Of a DNA stretch of 12,715 nt, positions 7,415 through 12,715 are shown in pieces. The stretch is from Planctomycetaceae bacterium (GTDB taxonomy: Bacteria; Planctomycetota; Planctomycetia; Pirellulales; Thermoguttaceae), in contig JAITBS010000513.1 in assembly GCA_031283515.1 (NCBI GenBank), positions 1 to 12,715 on the forward strand. The letters are read 5' to 3'. Position 1 is the stretch's first letter. Each line of letters begins with the position of its first letter. Position numbers and translations under genes: made by a program. Below the pieces are notes generated by a model. The model saw only the letters and a program-made list of their open reading frames with translations, was not told the DNA's origin and made no database searches.

Positions 7415-7516
7415 TTAGAGATACGATTTTTACAGCCGCAGGATAAGCGAATTGCAACCTACGGATTAAATTACCAAAAAATTACAAAATTACATTTATA
7501 TTCAATAAAAACCTTT

Positions 7517-10192
7517 ATGCGATATTTCAATTTTGCCGTAACAATTTTTGTGATTTTGTTTGCAGAGTTGCCGATTTTTGAACCAATTTATGGATTTCAA
7601 ATCGATCAAAATCAAATCGATCAAAATCAAAATGAAAAAATTCAAAGCGAAAAAATTCAGCTTGAAAAAAAACATTCCGAAAAAAATCAGTTTGAAAAAA
7701 TTTGTCAGGATAGTTCATCGCGTTACGCTTTTATGTGGTGGGTTAATTCTATAAAGGAATCGCTACCTCCGCAGTTTGCCGTGAAAACAGATCAATACGC
7801 CTTCTTGTTCGATTACGAGAAACTCAATTTTCGGAATTTACTCATCAAAAAAGAAAATCGTTCCGCCGAAGAAATCTTGCGTCTTCAACACGGCACAATC
7901 TTCAACGAAACGGAAATTCCCGCGTTGTCTTTTGGAATTGAATCCGGTAACAAATTTCAGCCTTGCCGTAGTTCGTCAATGCGTACCGAAGACTGTCAAC
8001 TGATTTACAGCGGAAGATTTCTACAACGCCGTTTTATTAACCTAATTCCCGATCTCACCGGATGCAATCCATATCAAAGCGGTTTAGATATTATTGCTTG
8101 GTCAGACCGTTTGACATTGATTTTACGGGCAATTCCTTTGTCGGATTGGCGGGACAAGTCAATTGTCGTACAGTTTACTGTTCCGAATATTTATCGCGAA
8201 TTGCCCGCTAAAGGAAAGTTCAGAATTTACAAAAACACTAAAAATCAATGCGGATACATTATCACAACCGCTGAAAATGAAACGCAAATATCTGTGTCGA
8301 ATAACACAATTACGGCTCGATTGCCAATGTCGGCAAGTTTTCAAGCAGGAAAAAAATTGCAAACCGGATTAATTATTTATCCGGTTTCAAATGTCGAAAC
8401 GGCGTTGCGAGAAATTATTGAGCAGGAGAATAATCCTGTAAAAATTGTTGCGAATCAGGCGTTGCCGGTTGCATCGGCACTTTCTGTCAATTATGATTCG
8501 GTTGTGGGTTGTCATACTATTAAACTTCGCAACGATACAACCGGCGACGCCGAAAAAGACAACAACCGATTAGAAAAAATTCTGTTCGCTATCGAGAACG
8601 CCGACGCTAATGATAAAACGGTTCGGCTGAAATTTTCCAAAGAAGGCGAGATATTCGGCGCAACAGGAATTTCCGCAATTATTCGGGATGTCAATGGTTA
8701 TCCGACTGGAATTCCGGTGCAATTATCAAAAAACTGGCACAGTGCCGATTCTAAAAATCAGGGAAAGTATTTGTATGGCGGTTTGTGGTTTCATGGATTT
8801 ACGGCGTTTCGTATTCCGGCGAAATGCAAGATGACGTTTGAATTTACGGGCGTGAATGCTCATTGGGGCGGAGTTCCGGCGGCGTCTCATGCTCAGTTGT
8901 GTTTAGTTGGTTGGGGTCATAATCAGCAGTGGGACGAATCGGCAATTGGCGCATGGGGAGAAAATATTTGTTACGAGCCGGATTTGGATCAGGCGTCCGC
9001 GCCGATTCTGGACATGCGGACTCTGTTGATTGTAAATAGTCAGGGCAAAAAATGGGGATGGACAGGCAATGTTGGCGGGGCGGATTTTTTCAGTCTTATC
9101 AAGGCGGACGGCAAAAGAGCGTGGCATGTCGCGATGAAAACTCACTACAAAAGATATTGTCCGAATTTTACGGAGGCAATATATGCGGGCGACATGTTCG
9201 ACGGCAAAGTTGGAATCAGTTATACCGCATCGGCGATGAGGTCGGACGATATTACGCGAGGGATTTATCGGATTCGAATGGACGTGAGAAAAGATATAAC
9301 GTTTCGCGAATTGAATATTTTTCAGCTCGGCGCACCGACTTATAACTACGCAATGTCAAAAAAGATAGCGATGGGCGATGAGAACGGATTATTGTTAGAT
9401 TGGAAAGCGGCTAACGGCGACAGTTCGGTTGTCGGCAAGGGCGGGAAGAATCCGATTCACGAACGAGCAGCGTGGTTTTGTTTGTATGATTCGCAGATAA
9501 GTAAGAGACAAAAAGTCAAGAATTATCTTGGCGGAGATCGAGGTTTTGTTATTCGCGGTTGGCGGTCGCGAATTGGCGGACGGTCGGACATTCCGCCTTA
9601 TTGGCGGGAGGATTTTTCAACGAAAGAGAATCGCGGTTTATTGGGCGAAACTGGTTCGATTATTTCGTTGACGGTTCCTGAAAAATGTAATTCGTTGTTA
9701 GCGGGCGATTACATTGAGGCAGAGATTGAGATATTTCTTTTACCGAGTTCTTATGCCGATTATTACGGTGCGAATGAGAATTTTAAAAGAGCGTTAAAAA
9801 AAGATGCAGGAACGAGTCGGCTTGCTTATCGCGAGGTTGCCGGCAATGACATTAAGGTTACAACTTACGATGACGAAGGCAAAGTTGAGCGAAATTATCT
9901 GCCGATTATTGTTGCTCAAAATGACAAGGCTCATTTTAAAATAAGCGGAGGAATTGGTTTTGTACCGATAATTATCAAGGGACTGTCCTCTTATCGAATT
10001 CCGACTCTTTACAGAAAACATTTAGAAAACTGGGAAAAAATAGACCAATCGCATCACGGAAACGATTTTTGGCAAACCGATTTTGATCAAAATTCCAGAA
10101 CGTGGGAAATAATCTATAACATCAACATGGATTCAACAGACAACAACAAAAACGATCAAGAATTCAAATTCGAATTAAAAGATCAACAATAA
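7517..10192 (+). CDS. Large secreted protein of unknown function with tandem pentapeptide repeats
   Basis: An 891-residue protein I cannot assign. It starts MRYFNFAVTIFVILFAELPI, a signal peptide, with likely cleavage near residues 25-28 before FQ. Seven pentapeptide units follow immediately (IDQNQ, IDQNQ, NEKIQ, SEKIQ, LEKKH, SEKNQ, FEKIC; residues 29-63), a charged linker. The body looks beta-rich. Its most distinctive part is about 415-525, with GGLWFHGF (421-428), AHWGGVP (448-454), LVGWGHNQQWDE (463-474), GAWGENICYEPD (478-489) and WGWTGNVGG (513-521). A polysaccharide-binding or -degrading role is conceivable but unproven. The frame stays open upstream to a TTG at 7358, but that part is repeat copy 3 sequence and would bury the signal peptide, so ATG 7517 is chosen. 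No Shine-Dalgarno site. It is transcribed toward rnpA. Confidence 0.8.
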   Translation: MRYFNFAVTIFVILFAELPIFEPIYGFQIDQNQIDQNQNEKIQSEKIQLEKKHSEKNQFEKICQDSSSRYAFMWWVNSIKESLPPQFAVKTDQYAFLFDYEKLNFRNLLIKKENRSAEEILRLQHGTIFNETEIPALSFGIESGNKFQPCRSSSMRTEDCQLIYSGRFLQRRFINLIPDLTGCNPYQSGLDIIAWSDRLTLILRAIPLSDWRDKSIVVQFTVPNIYRELPAKGKFRIYKNTKNQCGYIITTAENETQISVSNNTITARLPMSASFQAGKKLQTGLIIYPVSNVETALREIIEQENNPVKIVANQALPVASALSVNYDSVVGCHTIKLRNDTTGDAEKDNNRLEKILFAIENADANDKTVRLKFSKEGEIFGATGISAIIRDVNGYPTGIPVQLSKNWHSADSKNQGKYLYGGLWFHGFTAFRIPAKCKMTFEFTGVNAHWGGVPAASHAQLCLVGWGHNQQWDESAIGAWGENICYEPDLDQASAPILDMRTLLIVNSQGKKWGWTGNVGGADFFSLIKADGKRAWHVAMKTHYKRYCPNFTEAIYAGDMFDGKVGISYTASAMRSDDITRGIYRIRMDVRKDITFRELNIFQLGAPTYNYAMSKKIAMGDENGLLLDWKAANGDSSVVGKGGKNPIHERAAWFCLYDSQISKRQKVKNYLGGDRGFVIRGWRSRIGGRSDIPPYWREDFSTKENRGLLGETGSIISLTVPEKCNSLLAGDYIEAEIEIFLLPSSYADYYGANENFKRALKKDAGTSRLAYREVAGNDIKVTTYDDEGKVERNYLPIIVAQNDKAHFKISGGIGFVPIIIKGLSSYRIPTLYRKHLENWEKIDQSHHGNDFWQTDFDQNSRTWEIIYNINMDSTDNNKNDQEFKFELKDQQ
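7601..7705 (+). repeat. 15-bp tandem repeat coding for pentapeptide units
   Basis: Seven consecutive 15-bp units. The first two are identical (ATCGATCAAAATCAA) and the later ones degenerate around an x-E-K-x-Q pattern. The array begins right after the predicted signal peptide, so it forms a hydrophilic, Lys/Glu/Gln-rich N-terminal tail on the exported protein. The gradient from identical to diverged units suggests growth by tandem duplication. Confidence 0.85.
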
Positions 10193-10298
10193 AATCAATC
10201 ATAAAATTAGGAATTAAAAAATCAAAAATAATATTTCGCAATATCAAAAAAAATTTTGTAATTATTCACAATTAACGATTTATTATTCACGAAACAAG

Positions 10299-10673
10299 AT
10301 GAAAATCGTACCTTTTTCACGAGCAATGCGTCTTCGTAAATCGCCGGAATTTAAGCGGGTTTTTGATGCCCGATGTTCGGCGTCAAACAATATTTTGATT
10401 GTTTTTGCGGTTCCCAACGGATTAGAACAAAGCCGGTTAGGGATTTCTGTCTCCCGAAAAATCGGCAATGCCGTTATTCGTAACCGTTGGAAACGGCTTA
10501 TTCGTGAAGCATTTCGACATACCGGAGCCGGATTCGCCGGAACATTTGATCTTGTCGTTATTCCGCAACGTAACGCCGTACCTCCGACGGTTCAAATAGT
10601 ACAATCTTCGCTTCAAAAACTAGTTGCTAAAATTACCAATCACAACTCTGACACAATCAAAAAACAAACGTAA
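10299..10673 (+). CDS. rnpA: Ribonuclease P protein component
   Basis: RnpA is the small basic protein that binds the RNase P RNA and helps it cleave 5' leaders from tRNA precursors in the cytoplasm. The 124-residue product has the usual length and order: the N-terminal RLRKSPEFKRVF (11-22), the central LGISVSRKIGNAVIRNRWKR (47-66) carrying the RNR signature (61-63), and the following LIREAFR helix. The ATG start is 106 bp after the upstream stop, with no Shine-Dalgarno site. The usual upstream partner rpmH (ribosomal protein L34) is absent, as are yidD or yidC downstream. A terminator-like hairpin lies about 100 bp downstream. Confidence 0.95.
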   Translation: MKIVPFSRAMRLRKSPEFKRVFDARCSASNNILIVFAVPNGLEQSRLGISVSRKIGNAVIRNRWKRLIREAFRHTGAGFAGTFDLVVIPQRNAVPPTVQIVQSSLQKLVAKITNHNSDTIKKQT

Positions 10674-10776
10674 CAGGATATAATTAATAGCGGAGAGTTG
10701 ATAAGATACTTCTAAAAATTCAACATTTTATCAAAAAAATTTGTTTATGTCCTTATTTTGTAATAATAAAAAAATG

Positions 10777-10799
10777 AAAAACGGAATTTTACCGTTTTT
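10777..10799 (+). terminator. Terminator-like hairpin downstream of rnpA
   Basis: AAAAACGG (10777-10784) pairs with CCGTTTTT (10792-10799) over 8 bp around a 7-nt AATTTTA loop, with the T-run forming the 3' arm. The stem has only three G-C pairs and no further T-tract follows, so it is weak as an intrinsic terminator. Its symmetry would let it act in either direction. The position between rnpA and the MFS promoter candidate fits. Confidence 0.45.
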
Positions 10800-10807
10800 G
10801 TAGTAAC

Positions 10808-10842
10808 ACTCTCCACTCTCCACTATCCACTATCAACTACTA
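10808..10842. repeat. 7-bp tandem repeat (ACTCTCC-like)
   Basis: Five consecutive 7-bp units drift gradually: ACTCTCC, ACTCTCC, ACTATCC, ACTATCA, ACTACTA. A related inverted piece (GGAGAGTTGATA at 10692-10703) lies on the other side of the terminator-like hairpin. The array sits just upstream of the MFS promoter candidate. No function can be assigned from sequence. Confidence 0.8.
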
Positions 10843-10856
10843 ATTCTGTCCTGCTC

Positions 10857-10884
10857 TTGTATTCCATCAGAAATTTATTATAAT
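10857..10884 (+). promoter_or_regulatory. Candidate sigma70-type promoter for the MFS gene
   Basis: TTGTAT (10857-10862) and TATAAT (10879-10884) are separated by 16 bp. Transcription would begin near 10891, past the in-frame ATG at 10883, which supports translation from ATG 10958 with a leader of about 67 nt. The call rests on hexamer matches only, in AT-rich sequence. Confidence 0.4.
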
Positions 10885-10957
10885 GCGAATTTGTTGTGTT
10901 TCATTTCAACAAATTGATTTTACAATTCAAAAAGGGCCATTAACAACTGACATTATT

Positions 10958-12679
10958 ATGAGTTCACAAATTTCTGAAACGAAAAACGGCAATATTCCTT
11001 GGTATCAACTTTTGAGTCGTTATCATTGGTTTGTATTTATTGTATGTTGTCTTGGTTGGGGTTTTGACACATTTGACCAACAGATATTCAATCTTGTACG
11101 TAATCCGGCGTTGGCGGACTTAATGCGTTTGGACGCAACCAATGCGAAAGTTGTAGCGATGGGCGGTTATGCAACATCGTTGATGTTAATTGGTTGGGCT
11201 GTCGGCGGAATTTTGTTTGGAATCATGGGCGATAAACTTGGTCGGGCAAGAGTAATGGTAATGACGATTTTGGTTTACGCTGCTTTTACCGGTTTGGGCG
11301 GATTAGCGACCAATTGGTGGGACTTTCTGATTTATCGTTTTCTGACAGGAATGGGAGTGGGAGGTCAATTCGCTGCCGGTGTAACATTGCTTGCCGAAAC
11401 AATGCCGGATCGGGCAAGAGCAAAATCGCTTGGAATGTTACAAATTGTAGCGGCATTTTGTAATTTCAGTGCGGCAATTCTCACAATGTTGCTGACGTAT
11501 TTGGATCAACATTTTAGTCTTTTCGGTGGTTTTCCGGTTTGGCGGGTACTGTTCTTTATTGGGTTCCTTCCTGCATTGCTGGCTGTGGTGATTATGCGGC
11601 GTTTGGAAGAACCGGAAAAATGGAAACAGGCGGTTACATCGGGCGGAACTAAAAAAGCAGGTTCGTTAATAGAACTTTTCGGTAATCCGCGTTGGCGTTA
11701 CAATATTATTATCGGAATGCTTCTTGCGACATGCGGTGTGATTGGACTTTGGGGAATTGGTTTTTTCAGTGTCGATCTAACCCGAACTGCATTTCGTAAC
11801 AGTAAAAATCTTGAGGTTCGCAATGCGGGCGATGTTGAAGCGGTTGATTTCGAATTTGTCCGAATGCTTAGTGTTTCACCGAAGGAATTTCTACCGATTG
11901 CTTTGGAGAAGAAAATTATGTTGCAAAGTTTTATTGATGTTCAACCGAAAACAAATGATCCGGGAGCTATTTTTCTTGCGGTTCTTGAAAACCAAAATGC
12001 GCTTGATCCTCTGAATAAAGAAAAAATTCTTACAACATTGGATCGGGAATCACCGGACGGCAAGCGTAAAATTCAAACAACAGAGGAACGCAATCGCCGT
12101 GATAAAATTCTTTCTGTAACTTCTCAAAAAAATGATACGAAAACATTTATAAATCTGGCGGATCAAATTTCGAAACGTTCTAAGGAAATCAGTAGTTATG
12201 TTGGGATGTGGGGAAGTATTACATCGCTTTTGTTCAATCTTGGGGCGGTGTTTGGAACGCTTGCCATCACGATTATTGCGGAACGTTTTGGGCGGCGGCC
12301 GGCGTTTACATTATTTTTTGCGGCATCGTTGGTGATGACGTGTGTTGTTTTTTTGCTGATGGACACGCCGACGGAAGTTCTTTGGATGACGCCGTTGCTT
12401 GGATTTTGTGCGTTATCATTATTTGGCGGTTACGCAATTTACTTTCCGGAATTGTTTCCGACTCATTTAAGGAGTACCGCTGTTTCATTTTGCTACAATA
12501 TTGGGCGATTTATTGCGGCAACAGGACCGATGGGATTGGGATTACTAACGAGTTACGTTTTCTACGATGCGCCGGAACCAATCCGTTATGCAGGAGCGGC
12601 AATGTCTATTACCTTTATTTTCGGAATTATTATTACATGGCTTGGTCCTGAAACAAAAGGTAAACCGTTACCGGAATAA
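10958..12679 (+). CDS. MFS transporter with a large insertion between membrane segments 7 and 8
   Basis: A 573-residue inner-membrane permease of the major facilitator superfamily. It resembles the sugar/organic-acid:H+ symporter branch; the substrate is unknown. Membrane segments are clear from about 22 onward. The loop 2-3 signature GDKLGR is at 91-96, its second-half counterpart ERFGRRP at 442-448, and FPELFPTHLRSTA at 496-508. A long hydrophilic insert of about 130 residues (about 278-412) follows segment 7. By standard topology this loop is extracytoplasmic, and it is much longer than in typical 400-450-residue MFS proteins. The frame is open from ATG 10883, but the first 25 residues are Cys/Gln-rich and overlap the promoter candidate, while IPWYQLLSRYHWF (13-25) looks like the family N-terminus, so ATG 10958 is chosen. 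The gene ends 36 bp before the window edge. Confidence 0.88.
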   Translation: MSSQISETKNGNIPWYQLLSRYHWFVFIVCCLGWGFDTFDQQIFNLVRNPALADLMRLDATNAKVVAMGGYATSLMLIGWAVGGILFGIMGDKLGRARVMVMTILVYAAFTGLGGLATNWWDFLIYRFLTGMGVGGQFAAGVTLLAETMPDRARAKSLGMLQIVAAFCNFSAAILTMLLTYLDQHFSLFGGFPVWRVLFFIGFLPALLAVVIMRRLEEPEKWKQAVTSGGTKKAGSLIELFGNPRWRYNIIIGMLLATCGVIGLWGIGFFSVDLTRTAFRNSKNLEVRNAGDVEAVDFEFVRMLSVSPKEFLPIALEKKIMLQSFIDVQPKTNDPGAIFLAVLENQNALDPLNKEKILTTLDRESPDGKRKIQTTEERNRRDKILSVTSQKNDTKTFINLADQISKRSKEISSYVGMWGSITSLLFNLGAVFGTLAITIIAERFGRRPAFTLFFAASLVMTCVVFLLMDTPTEVLWMTPLLGFCALSLFGGYAIYFPELFPTHLRSTAVSFCYNIGRFIAATGPMGLGLLTSYVFYDAPEPIRYAGAAMSITFIFGIIITWLGPETKGKPLPE

Positions 12680-12715
12680 AACAAAATACAACAAATTCAA
12701 TGTGTTGATAAAAAT

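Larger units (their letters stand above)
6844..7516. other. Divergent intergenic region with microsatellite and repeat copy 3
   Basis: This is the space between the esterase and the large secreted protein gene. The esterase promoter must lie in its left part, but I could not pick a convincing -35/-10 pair. It contains an (ATC)9 tract (7111-7137) and the third hairpin repeat copy. A frame at 7036-7251 (71 residues) owes its length partly to the ATC tract, which it reads as nine isoleucines, and has no other sign of being a gene. No tRNA or obvious small RNA was recognised. Confidence 0.55.

Noticed and set aside
12208..12651. 147-residue frame inside the MFS gene
   Set aside because: It is the shifted-frame shadow of membrane-segment coding sequence; the MFS frame carries all family motifs.

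Overview
The window is about 12.7 kb of AT-rich bacterial DNA with six real protein genes, separated by unusually long and repeat-filled intergenic regions. Gene order is purM (+), a UvrD/AddA-type helicase-nuclease (-), a secreted alpha/beta-hydrolase (-), a large secreted protein of unknown function (+), rnpA (+) and an MFS transporter with a large extra loop (+). Loose spacing, almost no Shine-Dalgarno sites, large secreted proteins of unknown function and an oversized MFS protein suggest a low-GC member of the Planctomycetota or a related PVC lineage, possibly gut-associated. This placement is an inference from style and remembered family resemblance, not from a marker gene.

Positions 1-596 hold no gene. 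They contain one copy of a hairpin repeat (about 1-141) and a separate element of about 100 bp bounded by inverted repeats (257-354). purM (597-1610) follows alone. The convergent gap 1611-2161 between purM and the helicase is filled by a second repeat copy. That copy lies inside 26-bp terminal inverted repeats (1727-1992), and these lie inside an outer pair of inverted CTGCG-type repeats (1644-1700 and 2077-2107). The helicase-nuclease (5455-2162) starts at GTG and follows the esterase gene (6831-5545) on the same strand after 89 bp, so the two could be co-transcribed although their functions are unrelated. The divergent gap 6832-7516 carries the only strong Shine-Dalgarno site in the window (for the esterase), an (ATC)9 microsatellite and the third repeat copy. 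The right end of that copy reads in frame into the next gene and creates a false upstream start.

The 891-residue secreted protein (7517-10192) has a signal peptide, seven tandem pentapeptide units just after it, and a Trp/Gly/His-rich core. rnpA (10299-10673) lacks its usual partner rpmH upstream. A terminator-like hairpin, a 7-bp tandem repeat and a plausible sigma70 promoter precede the MFS gene (10958-12679).

The genes cover housekeeping (purine synthesis, RNase P, recombination or repair) and cell-surface or nutrient functions (secreted esterase, secreted protein, permease). They do not form one pathway. The most unusual feature is the three-copy intergenic hairpin family. Its copies differ by a paired base change that preserves a stem, and by presence or absence of a whole GAAA-capped hairpin. 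This fits a folded non-autonomous mobile element or a structured RNA. I found no CRISPR array, tRNA, rRNA, transposase gene or obvious defence operon.
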